From NCBI GenBank assembly GCA_024363285.1, contig AP024710.1, forward strand, positions 1,582,001 to 1,646,000: a DNA stretch of 64,000 bases, in the 5' to 3' direction. The notes below the pieces were generated by a model. It did no database searches. It saw only the letters and a list, made by a program, of their open reading frames with translations, and was not told where the DNA came from. Below are positions 44,058 through 52,947 of the stretch, piece by piece. Made by a program: the position numbers and the translations under genes. The DNA comes from Leptolinea sp. HRD-7. Its GTDB lineage: Bacteria > Chloroflexota > Anaerolineae > Anaerolineales > Anaerolineaceae. Numbering within the stretch: position 1 is the stretch's first letter; each line of letters begins with the position of its first letter.

Positions 44058-46295
44058 TCATTTCTTCACGATTTCCAATTTCGCCAGCGAAGCGATCAAC
44101 CGCTTAAAACCAACTGTGTCGAAAAACACGTCCACCGTCTCGTCGCCGTCTTCCAACACGCTTTTGACCACCAATCCTTCGCCCCACACCTCATGTCTGA
44201 CTCGGCAATTGGCCGGGAAGCGCTGTTCCACCGGTGGTTTGGACTGCCGTGGCGCGGGTTTGAATGAGCCATAAGTAGGAGATGGCGTGGACCAGTTGGA
44301 GTAATTTTCCATCCGGCGTTCCATCGATGGCCGAGATGTGCGTGTAGGCATAATGATCCCGGAATTCATGACCAGAGTTGCCGGTATATCCCTCAGGAAA
44401 CGTGAGGGTGTACAGTTCTCATAACCACCGTACGAACTGCGACGGTCCGCCCGGGTAATATACAGGCGTTCTTTGGCCCGGGTAATTCCCACATACAGCA
44501 GGCGGCGCTCTTCCGCCATCTCTTCCGGGTCATCCAGTGAACGGCTATGCGGCAGAACACCGTCATCCAGGCCGGTAATGAACACCACCGCGAATTCCAA
44601 CCCTTTGGCGGCATGAAGGGTCAACAGGGTAGGGGCTTCGGTGCCTTCGGCCAGGGTATCCTGATCGGAGACCAACGCCAACCGTTCGAGAAATTCATCC
44701 AGGCCGCGGTCGTCAAATTCAGTCGCGATCTTACCAAGTTCCAGAACGTTTTCCCAGCGTTGATGGCCCTCTTCTGATGCATCGTCGATATATTCTTCGT
44801 AGCGGATGTCATCCAGAATCTGCTGGAACAGGCGGGTTAATGGGAACCCTTTGGTGATGGATTCGCGCCAACTGTTCAGCATGGAGCCAAAATCTGCCAG
44901 TTTGATACCGATACTGCCTGAAAAGGCTGAAAAATGCTGTGACTGCTGTCCCAGTTTGCCCAGTTCGGACAGGACATCTCCTGCAGAAAGTTTCAGGTTG
45001 TGCGCATACTGCAGCAATGTGGACACAGATTTGTCACCGATGCCGCGAGTGGGAACATTGATAACCCTCGTCAGACTGACCTCATCGCTGGGGTTGTAGA
45101 TCAGCCGCAGATAGGCAATGATATCTTTGACCTCGCGCCGGCCGTAGAACCGCTGCGCGCCCACAAGGCGATAGGGAAGACGTGCTTTCAGAAAAGCCTC
45201 TTCCAGCAGGCGGGACTGGGCGTTGGTGCGGTACATCACCGCCACATCGCTGCCCTTCCATAATTTCGCTTTGATATTCTTCTGGATGGTATCGGCCACA
45301 AAATCGGCTTCCATCTTGTCATCCATCAGGTCGTTCAGGATGATCTTTTCCCCCTTGCCGTTATCGGAAAATAAATGCTTGGGGGTGCGGTTGATATTGT
45401 GGTCGATCACCGCTCTTGCGGCGTCCAGCACGGTCTGGGTGGAGCGGTAATTCTGCTCCAGCAGGATCTTCTGACAATCGGGGTAGTCGCGTTCAAAGGA
45501 TTGGACGTTGCGGTAATCCGCGCCGCGCCACCGGTAGATGGACTGATCTTCGTCACCTACCACGAACATACTGTTGCCGCTTAATGCCAGATGACGCAGG
45601 ATCTGGTACTGGGCGGTGTTGGTATCCTGAAATTCGTCCACCAACACTTCGCCGAACCGACGGCTGTACCGCTCGCGGACTTCGGGTTTGGCTTCGAACA
45701 GGTTGACCACCTCGTTCAGTAAATCGTCAAAATCCACCGCGTTGTTCGCGCGCAGCAATTCCTGATAACGCTGATACACCCGCAGGTTGACCTCCTCGCG
45801 ATAGGTGCGTGATGTAAGGTCTTCGGGTTTCTGCATGTTATTCTTGGCGGCTGAAATCGCGCCCCGGATACTGGCCGCTTTGTACATCTTCTCATCGATA
45901 TTCAACTCACGCAGGGCGGTTTTGACCAGGCTTTGCTGATCATCTTCATCATAGATCACAAAGTTGGAGCCGAACGGCAGGTGATCAGCTTCACGCCGCA
46001 ATATTCGAGCGCATATAGCGTGGAATGTGCCGAGCCACAGGCCGCGGGGTTTTTCACCCAGCAGGTCTTCTACCCGGCTTTCCATCACGCGGGCGGCTTT
46101 ATTGGTGAAAGTCACAGCCAGGATGTTATCGGGCGGCAAATGGAACTGGGTGATCAGGTAAGCGATACGGTGGGTAAGAACACGAGTCTTCCCCGAACCG
46201 GGACCGGCCAGCACAAGGATGTGACCGGGTTGGGCGGTTACCGCCTGTTTTTGCTGTGGATTTAATCCGGAAAGAAAATCAGTATTGGTTATCAT
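44058..46295 (-). CDS. pcrA: UvrD/PcrA-type DNA helicase
   Basis: 745 residues, superfamily 1A 3'-5' helicase. Visible motifs: Walker A AGPGSGKTRVLTHRIAYL near 32, DEFQDTN near 218, VGDEDQSIYRWRGAD near 243, QNYRSTQTVLDAARAV near 277, LLTLHAAKGLEFAVVFITG near 560 and VGITRAKERLYITRA near 605. The C-terminal Tudor-like domain (VRHEVWGEGLVVKSV to FFDTVGFKRLI) is the RNA-polymerase-binding part of PcrA. It removes obstacles, aids excision repair and mismatch repair. ATG 46295 lacks a ribosome binding site and follows TACAAT by nine bases. Confidence 0.95.
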   Translation of the reverse strand: MITNTDFLSGLNPQQKQAVTAQPGHILVLAGPGSGKTRVLTHRIAYLITQFHLPPDNILAVTFTNKAARVMESRVEDLLGEKPRGLWLGTFHAICARILRREADHLPFGSNFVIYDEDDQQSLVKTALRELNIDEKMYKAASIRGAISAAKNNMQKPEDLTSRTYREEVNLRVYQRYQELLRANNAVDFDDLLNEVVNLFEAKPEVRERYSRRFGEVLVDEFQDTNTAQYQILRHLALSGNSMFVVGDEDQSIYRWRGADYRNVQSFERDYPDCQKILLEQNYRSTQTVLDAARAVIDHNINRTPKHLFSDNGKGEKIILNDLMDDKMEADFVADTIQKNIKAKLWKGSDVAVMYRTNAQSRLLEEAFLKARLPYRLVGAQRFYGRREVKDIIAYLRLIYNPSDEVSLTRVINVPTRGIGDKSVSTLLQYAHNLKLSAGDVLSELGKLGQQSQHFSAFSGSIGIKLADFGSMLNSWRESITKGFPLTRLFQQILDDIRYEEYIDDASEEGHQRWENVLELGKIATEFDDRGLDEFLERLALVSDQDTLAEGTEAPTLLTLHAAKGLEFAVVFITGLDDGVLPHSRSLDDPEEMAEERRLLYVGITRAKERLYITRADRRSSYGGYENCTPSRFLRDIPATLVMNSGIIMPTRTSRPSMERRMENYSNWSTPSPTYGSFKPAPRQSKPPVEQRFPANCRVRHEVWGEGLVVKSVLEDGDETVDVFFDTVGFKRLIASLAKLEIVKK

Positions 46296-46304
46296 GGCGG
46301 GGTG

Positions 46305-46310
46305 ATTGTA
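46305..46310 (-). promoter_or_regulatory. -10 box of pcrA (leaderless)
   Basis: On the minus strand TGCGG-TACAAT (TACAAT 46310-46305) is followed by nine bases and the ATG at 46295. No Shine-Dalgarno sequence is present. Confidence 0.55.
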
Positions 46311-46324
46311 CCGCAGGAATCGGG

Positions 46325-46330
46325 TAGAAT
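46325..46330 (+). promoter_or_regulatory. -10 box of holB (leaderless)
   Basis: CGGG-TAGAAT (46325-46330) is followed by eight bases and ATG 46339, with no ribosome binding site. It lies 14 bp from the pcrA -10 box on the other strand. Confidence 0.5.
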
Positions 46331-46338
46331 TTGATACG

Positions 46339-47361
46339 ATGTCATGGAATCTGATGGGTCACGAATGGGCGGTTAATCTGCTCGGTGAACATATTCGCAG
46401 CGGCGGGGTGCGGCACGCGTACCTGTTCACCGGCCCGGCCGGCGTGGGTAAACGTACACTGGCTTTGAGTTTTGCCCGTGCGCTATCATGCCAGAACAAG
46501 CCGTCACCGGGGGATTATTGCGGGCAGTGCCGCCCATGCCAGATGATCGCGCGTCAACAGTTTTCTGACCTGGCGGTACTTCAGGCTGAAACCGTGGGCG
46601 GTGAAATGAAGGTGGATACGATACGAGAGTTGCAGCATGCCCTGTCACTTACACCGTATGAGACTGACCGGCGCATCGCCGTGCTTTTGCGATTCCATGA
46701 AGCCAATGAGAACGCGCAGAACGCCCTGTTGAAAACGTTGGAAGAAGCCCCGGGGAAGTCGATTCTGCTGCTCACGGCAGATACCCCCGAAAATTTATTA
46801 CCCACGATCGTCTCGCGTTGTGAACTGTTGCGGCTGAGGCCTTTATCTGTCGACGCGTTGGGCAGACAATTGCAGAAGAATCTGGATATCCATCTGACCC
46901 GTGCGCTGGCTCTGGCGCGTATCAGCAGCGGCCGCCCGGGGATCGCCCTGCGGTTGCACTCGGACCCCGACCTGGAAGCCAATCGAAAACAATGGATGGA
47001 TCACCTGTTATCGCTTTTGGGTGAATCGATGGCGCAGCGCTTTGATTATGTGGAAAAACAGGTGAAGCTGAAAAATTCATCCAAAGAAGAGCGTGACCAG
47101 TTACGGATGCGCCTGCGTGAAGGTTTCATTTTCTGGCAGAGCCTATGGCGTGATGTGCTGCTGCAATCCAGCGGAATGGGGGAAGAAATTGCCAATGTGG
47201 ATTACCGTCCGCAGATCGAAAAGCTGGCGGCTGCTGTTAATGCGGCGGAAGCGGGTGAGCAGATAACCCGGCTGGAGGTTGTATCCAACCGTCTGGGTAA
47301 CGCGAACATCCAATTGTTGATCGAATCGCTGGTGATGTCGTTGCCTGCTGTCAGTATATGA
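46339..47361 (+). CDS. holB: DNA polymerase III delta-prime subunit
   Basis: 340 residues, clamp-loader AAA+ ATPase. Walker A is FTGPAGVGKRTLA near 36, followed by a zinc module (CQNKPSPGDYCGQCRPC), and the sensor region LLKTLEEAPGKSILLL near 133 with IVSRCELLRLRPL near 158. It helps load the sliding clamp during replication. ATG 46339 is chosen over an in-frame ATG at 46306 because it gives the normal N-terminus and fits the -10 box. Confidence 0.93.
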   Translation: MSWNLMGHEWAVNLLGEHIRSGGVRHAYLFTGPAGVGKRTLALSFARALSCQNKPSPGDYCGQCRPCQMIARQQFSDLAVLQAETVGGEMKVDTIRELQHALSLTPYETDRRIAVLLRFHEANENAQNALLKTLEEAPGKSILLLTADTPENLLPTIVSRCELLRLRPLSVDALGRQLQKNLDIHLTRALALARISSGRPGIALRLHSDPDLEANRKQWMDHLLSLLGESMAQRFDYVEKQVKLKNSSKEERDQLRMRLREGFIFWQSLWRDVLLQSSGMGEEIANVDYRPQIEKLAAAVNAAEAGEQITRLEVVSNRLGNANIQLLIESLVMSLPAVSI

Positions 47362-47410
47362 ACCCCCATCCCGGCTTTCCCCGTCTTGAAGGCGAAGACG
47401 GAGGAAGGTT
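47361..47410 (+). repeat. Dispersed intergenic repeat, copy 3
   Basis: AACCCCCATCCCGGCTTTCC followed by CGTCTT/AAGACG inverted arms and GGAGGAAGGTT. Same family as 21944-21995 and the inverted copy at 41711-41760. The arms differ in sequence from the other copies but keep pairing. Confidence 0.75.
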
Positions 47411-47520
47411 ACTTTTATGGATGTGGAACACTTCGCCCCGTGATTGATCAAGTTATCCCGATAACGAATCAACTGGAATACATGCACCAGGTGGAATAGA
47501 TTGTATTATTATTAGCACCT

Positions 47521-47985
47521 ATGGAAATCATTACATTATCTGTTGATGATATCCCGGCTGCCATAGACCTGATCTGGACAGTCTTTGACGAGTTCGAAGG
47601 GCCAGATTATTCAACCGAGGGTGTGAAAGAATTCCGCCGGTCGATCAACCAGGAAACTTTAACCGGAATGGTGGAACGGGGTGAAATGCGGCTGTGGGGA
47701 TGTAACGTGAATGGCCAACTGGCGGGTGTTATTGCCACTCGTGGGGCAGACCATATCAGCCTGCTGTTTGTTCGCAAGGAAAACCATCGTCAGGGGATCG
47801 CACGGACATTGTTTGATCGAGTTGTAATGGAATGCCGTGATCAGAACGGTGTAAATCGGATTACTGTAAATTCGTCACCGTACGCGGTGGAGGTGTATCA
47901 CCGGCTGGGCTTTGTGGATACTGACACGGAAAAGACCATAAATGGCATTCGTTTCACACCAATGGAATATTTAATCACCGCATAG
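47521..47985 (+). CDS. GNAT acetyltransferase
   Basis: 154 residues. Motif A of acetyltransferases reads LLFVRKENHRQGIARTLFDRV near residue 81, with the later AVEVYHRLGFVDTD. The early part IDLIWTVFDEFEGPDYS is typical of the YafP-like group. Substrate unknown. No ribosome binding site; TATTAT boxes at 47504-47512 lie close before ATG 47521, so the transcript may be leaderless. Confidence 0.88.
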   Translation: MEIITLSVDDIPAAIDLIWTVFDEFEGPDYSTEGVKEFRRSINQETLTGMVERGEMRLWGCNVNGQLAGVIATRGADHISLLFVRKENHRQGIARTLFDRVVMECRDQNGVNRITVNSSPYAVEVYHRLGFVDTDTEKTINGIRFTPMEYLITA

Positions 47986-48036
47986 TGTAATCCGTACTCT
48001 TTTACAGCTTCAGAGCTCAGATACACCGTACTGATT

Positions 48037-48045
48037 TGGTACAAT
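48037..48045 (+). promoter_or_regulatory. Extended -10 promoter of the first DUF3048 gene
   Basis: TGGTACAAT (extended -10, TACAAT 48040-48045) ends six bases before ATG 48052. No ribosome binding site, so the transcript should start at the start codon. Confidence 0.6.
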
Positions 48046-48051
48046 GCCGGT

Positions 48052-49356
48052 ATGAAACCTGTTTATATGAACGTACTGCGTATCGTTCTTCCGCTGATTG
48101 TTTTTGCGGCAGCGGCAGTTCTTGTGCTGCAAAACACACCAGGCGTAAAACCGGCCGCAACGTCCACCGCCACTCCGGTTGATACAGCCACTATTATTCC
48201 CACTGCCACTCAAGGCGTAACAACTGAACCCACCCTGGAACCATCCATCGTGCCTTCGGCAACCGGAACGACGGCACCCACCACTACCGTACCCGATATC
48301 TCGTACCCGGTGGGGCCTGACTCATACCCGCAGGGCGTCAACCCGTTAAGTGGTTTGCGTGTGGAAGACCCGGAAACCCTGAAACTGCCCCCCGCATTGC
48401 TTTCCATCAGCAACTCGCCGGTCACCGCGCGGCCGCAGGCAGGCCTGTCATTTGCCCCGCTGATCTATGAATTGTTCATTGGCGCAGGGAACAGCCGTTT
48501 CCTGACCATCTTCTACGGTGACCTACCGAAAACGGATGAAAATCCCAACCCTGAAATTGGTCCGGTGCGTTCCGGCCGCCTGGCATATGAGCACATTCGC
48601 AAACTACTAAACGGATTCATCGTAATGGCGTATGCCTCGGTGTGGGTCACCCCCAAGTTGAACTATGTGCATGATCTGCAAACTGAGCATCCCGATGACA
48701 TCAATGGTGCCCGGTTGCGTGTAAATGACCTGACCGGGCTAAAAAATAAATTCTCCGAACAACTTGGCCCGCCTAATCCGATCGGGTTGAAATTTGATAC
48801 CGCCATCCCGGAAGGAGGCAAAGACGGTCATACCATCTGGCTTCCGTACGCGTATGTTGATCAGGTCTGGTGGCATTATGATCAGACGAGTCATACCTAC
48901 CACCGCTGGCAGGACAAGGAAAATGGAAAAGATTATACTGAACAGATTGACAGCCTGACCGGAAAGCCATTGGAGATCGAAAATGTGGCTGTGTTGTTCG
49001 TCGATCACATCGCTTATCGTGAAACACTGATCGATCTGAATCTGCTGTATGTCAACAAAGAACGCGCCCTGTTCTTCCGTGATGGTCAGATCTTTGAAGG
49101 ATACTGGACGACCCGCGGAGAAGAGTATGAAAAGACCACCGGAAAGCTGCGTCCGCTGCGTTTTCTCGATAAAAATGGCGATCCGTTTCCGCTGAAACCC
49201 GGCCAGACATGGGTAGAGATCGTAACGCAAGAGACTCCTGTTTATGAAACTCAGTTCACGGAAGATTACTACCGGCTGGTGAACAACCGGGAACCCGGTT
49301 CAGGTATCTGGGCAGTTCGTTTTGTTCACCCGGAAAACATGCAACCGAACGAATAA
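48052..49356 (+). CDS. DUF3048 (YerB-like) secreted protein 1
   Basis: 434 residues. An N-terminal membrane anchor (about 8-26) is followed by a Thr/Pro/Ala linker to about residue 85. The DUF3048 body starts at PQGVNPLSGLRVEDPETLKL and contains PALLSISNSPVTARPQAGLS, GPVRSGRLAYEHIRKLLNGF and, near the end, FLDKNGDPFPLKPGQTWVEIV. YerB-like proteins are extracytoplasmic with unknown function. A paralogue lies 616 bp downstream. Confidence 0.9.
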   Translation: MKPVYMNVLRIVLPLIVFAAAAVLVLQNTPGVKPAATSTATPVDTATIIPTATQGVTTEPTLEPSIVPSATGTTAPTTTVPDISYPVGPDSYPQGVNPLSGLRVEDPETLKLPPALLSISNSPVTARPQAGLSFAPLIYELFIGAGNSRFLTIFYGDLPKTDENPNPEIGPVRSGRLAYEHIRKLLNGFIVMAYASVWVTPKLNYVHDLQTEHPDDINGARLRVNDLTGLKNKFSEQLGPPNPIGLKFDTAIPEGGKDGHTIWLPYAYVDQVWWHYDQTSHTYHRWQDKENGKDYTEQIDSLTGKPLEIENVAVLFVDHIAYRETLIDLNLLYVNKERALFFRDGQIFEGYWTTRGEEYEKTTGKLRPLRFLDKNGDPFPLKPGQTWVEIVTQETPVYETQFTEDYYRLVNNREPGSGIWAVRFVHPENMQPNE

Positions 49357-49361
49357 CCGGG

Positions 49362-49895
49362 ATGACAAGCCTGTATACCTTTTCTGAGTATTCTGCCGAT
49401 TGGCCGCTGGAATTTGAGCGCGAAGCCGCTCGTTTACGCATGTACTTGCGTGACGTGATCATCACTGTCTATCATATTGGCAGCACCTCAGTACCCGGGC
49501 TGGCTGCCAAACCGGTGATCGACCTGATGCCGGTGGTTTCGTCAATACAACGGGTGGATGAGCTGACGCCGATACTGGAAAAGGAAGGGTACCGTGCCTG
49601 GGGTGAATACGGATTGCCGGGTCGGCGCTTCTTCACGCGCGACCGGAATAACTACAGAACGCACAATATCCATTTTTATCCCGAGGAGCACCCTGATATT
49701 ATTCGTCATCTGGCATTTTGCGCTTATCTGTGTAACCACGAAGCCGATCGACTGGAGTACGAGCAGGTAAAACGAGCGGCGTTTGCCCATCACCCGGCTA
49801 ATATTCAGGGTTACATGGATGAAAAAGACAGTTTTATCAAAAAGCTGGAACCGACCGCAATTAACTGGTATAAAGCACGGGGAGCTGGAAGCTAA
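49362..49895 (+). CDS. GrpB family protein (UPF0157)
   Basis: 177 residues. The GrpB pattern is YSADWPLEFEREAARL near the start, IYHIGSTSVPGLAAKP near 30 and the late HPDIIRHLAFCAYL. It belongs to the nucleotidyltransferase fold; the reaction is unclear (related proteins are linked to dephospho-CoA or nucleotide metabolism). It starts five bases after the DUF3048 stop, so translation is probably coupled. Confidence 0.9.
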   Translation: MTSLYTFSEYSADWPLEFEREAARLRMYLRDVIITVYHIGSTSVPGLAAKPVIDLMPVVSSIQRVDELTPILEKEGYRAWGEYGLPGRRFFTRDRNNYRTHNIHFYPEEHPDIIRHLAFCAYLCNHEADRLEYEQVKRAAFAHHPANIQGYMDEKDSFIKKLEPTAINWYKARGAGS

Positions 49896-49971
49896 CAGTA
49901 TTGTCTGTTGCGTCAACTCGGACTCTGTATAAAATAGGTGTGTTGGTGTTTTTCTGGATAAAGGTTGTACT

Positions 49972-51195
49972 ATGCGTAAGATGTTTGCGATCTATGTGTT
50001 GTTGATTTCCCTGCTTGCGGGTTCGTTTATTTTCCCGGCAGGAACAGCCGCCGCGGCTACTCCGGTTCCCGGAAGTCAGGCAGCTGTCATCGAACCCAGT
50101 GGTCCGTTGACCTACCCGGCAGGCGTCAACCCGTTGACCGGACTTCCGGAAGAAAATCCGGCTGATCTGGAGCTTCCTCCCGCGCTAGTGTCCATTTCCA
50201 CATTCCCGCCATCTACCCGGCCGCAATCCGGTCTTTCATTCAGCCCGTGGGTGTTTGAATTGTTTATCGGCGAGGGCATGTCTCGATATCTGGCGCTGTT
50301 CTATGGAAGTTATCCGCGGTCCGCGGTGGATGAAGCGGATGCGTTGACCGCTGACGGTCCCCGCGTTGGACCGATCCGCTCGGGGCGTTTACCCTATGAA
50401 AGTGTACGCAAGTTGTACAACGGTTTTCTGGTGATGGCTTCCGCCTACTCCTCAGTTGCCGAGAAGTTAAGCGAGTTTACCGATATTTACGGCATGGATG
50501 ACGATGTGAAAGGCGGCAGTTCGATCAAAGTAGCTGACCTGCGGTCAATCGCGGAAAAATATCGTGGGAAGTTGCGAATGACGGCTGAAGGATTGGGAGG
50601 CATGCGCTTTGATTCGCAACCGCCAAATGATGGAAAAGCAGCCGCGCAGATCTGGTACCCGGTGGCGTTGCTGAATCAGGTGGTGTGGAAATATGACCCG
50701 GCTGCCGGGGCATATACCCGCTGGCAGGACAATGGTGATGGAACAACCTTCATCCAGCAATCTGACAAATTAAATGGCGAACCATTGACCTATGAGAATG
50801 TGGTCATTTTGTTCGCTCCGCACCACCGCTACGCGGATACCCTGATGGATATTGATTTGATGTACATCAATAAAGCCAAAGCTGTACTCTTCCGCGATGG
50901 GCAAAAGTACGATTTGTTCTGGACGACCCGCAGCGGAGAATACGAACAGAAAACTGGTCTTGCGCGTCCGATCCGTTTCATTGACAAGGATGGCAATCCT
51001 TTCCCCTTCAAACCGGGGCAAACCTGGGTACACCTGACGCCGGAGAACGCGCCTGTGTACGAAACCGCCCCCTGGGAAACAGACGATATAAAAGATGCCC
51101 AACTGGCCTGGCAGCAGCATAAAAAGAGCCGCGAAGAAGGCTCGGGCTACTGGACAGTCGATTTCTACCAGCCAGCGATCGAACCGAAGAAGTAA
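49972..51195 (+). CDS. DUF3048 (YerB-like) secreted protein 2
   Basis: 407 residues, paralogue of the protein at 48052-49356. Signal peptide about 1-27 (LLISLLAGSFIFPAGTAAAA); the DUF3048 body has PAGVNPLTGLPEENPADLEL, PSTRPQSGLSFSPWVFELF, GPIRSGRLPYESVRKLYNGF and FIDKDGNPFPFKPGQTWVHL. It lacks the long linker of its neighbour. AAAGG precedes ATG 49972. It presumably has a related extracytoplasmic role. Confidence 0.9.
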   Translation: MRKMFAIYVLLISLLAGSFIFPAGTAAAATPVPGSQAAVIEPSGPLTYPAGVNPLTGLPEENPADLELPPALVSISTFPPSTRPQSGLSFSPWVFELFIGEGMSRYLALFYGSYPRSAVDEADALTADGPRVGPIRSGRLPYESVRKLYNGFLVMASAYSSVAEKLSEFTDIYGMDDDVKGGSSIKVADLRSIAEKYRGKLRMTAEGLGGMRFDSQPPNDGKAAAQIWYPVALLNQVVWKYDPAAGAYTRWQDNGDGTTFIQQSDKLNGEPLTYENVVILFAPHHRYADTLMDIDLMYINKAKAVLFRDGQKYDLFWTTRSGEYEQKTGLARPIRFIDKDGNPFPFKPGQTWVHLTPENAPVYETAPWETDDIKDAQLAWQQHKKSREEGSGYWTVDFYQPAIEPKK

Positions 51196-51367
51196 ATCTC
51201 GGGCAATTTTTTAAGGAACTTATTACAGGCGTAATTCGTTATACAATTATGCCTTCATAAAGTAGAATTGACGTCCCACGAAAGCATGATTGGAATAGAC
51301 CATTGATCCACGATAACAATCGGGGGTGCCGGCGTTCGGTCACCCCATTTGACCAGAGGAAAAGACA

Positions 51368-52108
51368 ATGAAACAAAAAATTCAAATTCCATTATATATA
51401 TTACTGGCTGCCAGTTTACTTCTGGCAGGGTGTAATCTACCCGTAAATAACAGCGCCAGCGCCACAAAAACAGCGGAAGCCGGCGGCGCCAACTCTGTAT
51501 TGGAGACGGCAAAAGCTATGGTCAACGCCAATCTGACCGCCACGGCGGCGGCAGGCGGCGGGGTCAAACCCACTACAGCGCCGGTAGTTGTCAAACCGAC
51601 CACCGCGCCGGCTGTGATCCCCACGATTGCCGTCCCGCAGACACAACCGACCGAGAAAGTTTCCTCGGGTACCGATGCCGCGCAGTTGGCAGCCGAAACC
51701 ATTCCCGATGATACAAAATTCCTGCCCGGTACCACCTTCACCAAAACATGGCGCCTGATGAACACCGGTTCCTCCACCTGGGGTACCGACTATAAATTTG
51801 TCTTCTTCCAGGGTGACCAGATGGGCGCCGCCAACGAATATCGCATCAACGTGCCTGTGGAACCCGGTAAGATCTATGATATGTCTGTGCCGATGAAAGC
51901 CCCGGATGCTGTGGGGACATACAAGGGGTATTGGAAGATCAAAAACCCCAATGGCTCCATGTTCGGCCCCGGCAACACGGGCTTCTGGGTAAAAATTGAA
52001 GTAGCCGCTGCAACCGCGACAGCTACCGTTCCGGCTACGGCTACCTCTGTTCCCCCCACGGCGACGACTGCCGCGCCGGTAGAACCTACTGCGGTAACAA
52101 CCCCCTAG
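51368..52108 (+). CDS. Lipoprotein with an NBR1-like Ig domain
   Basis: 246 residues. Lipobox LLLAGCN near Cys22, an Ala/Thr/Pro linker, then an Ig-like domain at about 115-215 (PDDTKFLPGTTFTKTWRLMN; GTYKGYWKIKNPNGSMFG) of the type called NBR1 Ig-like (next to BRCA1). A second Ala/Thr/Pro-rich tail follows. It is surface-exposed and probably binds protein or sugar. AGAGGA lies before ATG 51368. The 172-bp gap before it carries one imperfect hairpin near 51331. Confidence 0.88.
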   Translation: MKQKIQIPLYILLAASLLLAGCNLPVNNSASATKTAEAGGANSVLETAKAMVNANLTATAAAGGGVKPTTAPVVVKPTTAPAVIPTIAVPQTQPTEKVSSGTDAAQLAAETIPDDTKFLPGTTFTKTWRLMNTGSSTWGTDYKFVFFQGDQMGAANEYRINVPVEPGKIYDMSVPMKAPDAVGTYKGYWKIKNPNGSMFGPGNTGFWVKIEVAAATATATVPATATSVPPTATTAAPVEPTAVTTP

Positions 52109-52123
52109 ATTTCACAGTGATTG

Positions 52124-52161
52124 AAAAACGGCGCATTTCAGATCTGGAATGCGCCGTTTTT
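52124..52161. terminator. Bidirectional terminator between convergent genes
   Basis: A perfect 14-bp stem (52124-52137 with 52148-52161) starts with five A and ends with T-run, so it works on both strands. It closes the Ig lipoprotein gene and the pyr/M48 operon. Confidence 0.92.
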
Positions 52162-52164
52162 TAT

Positions 52165-52947
52165 TTACACTCCTGCAAAATCCCTCAGGGCTTTGATACG
52201 TTTGACGATCATCGGGTGGTCACTCAGAGTTTCGCCAAGGATGTTTTCCAGCGAATCATCCTGCCGTTCAATCACCGCCAATGCCTGGCGCAGCTCTTCC
52301 GCCGTGTTAAAGTCACCTACTTCCAGTTGCGCCAGAGCGGATATGGCCTTAACCGGTTTTCCGCAGGCTATCAGGCCGGCGCGGTCGGCGCTGTACTCAC
52401 AGGCGCGGTTCCACCAGCGGAAGGCGAACGTAAAGATGACCGCCGCCCCGAAGGAAGAAGGCATTCCGGCCATCCCGCCGATCAATGTGTTCAACCAGGT
52501 ATGGCCAAACACCACGTGCCCCATCTCATGCCCGATGACAAATTTCAGTTCATCCGCATCCATCACTTTTAACATGGGTTGATACAGGACTATCACTTTG
52601 GGTGAACCCAACCCGAAGGTATAGGCGTTCAACTGCCGGCCTGGAACAATGAACACATCTACAGGATCGCATCTTAATACCGCTCGGCATTCCCGTACCA
52701 GTTGCCCCAGATCATCCAACCCCTGGCTCTCACCTGTGGGGCTATCCACCGGAACCTGTATCGCCTGCTGCATCAACGCGGCATGGTGCTGCTGGTTGGC
52801 GATGTAACTGTAGGCCACCATCATCGCGATCAGAACGAGCGCGATGCATACTGTCAAACCGGTGGTGATGACCAACACCCCGCCGACAAGCAGCAGGGTG
52901 GTCAATAAAACAGGAACTTCCGAAGGGTGCCGTGACAGGCGGTTCAT
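52165..52947 (-). CDS. M48-family membrane metalloprotease
   Basis: 260 residues. Two hydrophobic segments near the N-terminus (about 15-58), then the zinc site FVIGHEMGHVVFGH near 137 (HEXXH) and the third ligand region ACEYSADRAGL near 185. It resembles HtpX/Oma1-like proteases of protein quality control, but with a short sequence. Its ATG overlaps the pyrD stop (ATGA), so it is translated with the pyr operon; why is not evident. Confidence 0.9.
   Translation of the reverse strand: MNRLSRHPSEVPVLLTTLLLVGGVLVITTGLTVCIALVLIAMMVAYSYIANQQHHAALMQQAIQVPVDSPTGESQGLDDLGQLVRECRAVLRCDPVDVFIVPGRQLNAYTFGLGSPKVIVLYQPMLKVMDADELKFVIGHEMGHVVFGHTWLNTLIGGMAGMPSSFGAAVIFTFAFRWWNRACEYSADRAGLIACGKPVKAISALAQLEVGDFNTAEELRQALAVIERQDDSLENILGETLSDHPMIVKRIKALRDFAGV

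Noticed and set aside
43951-44274. Plus-strand frames between xseA and pcrA
   Set aside because: They run through repeats and the 3' end of pcrA antisense and have no start signals.
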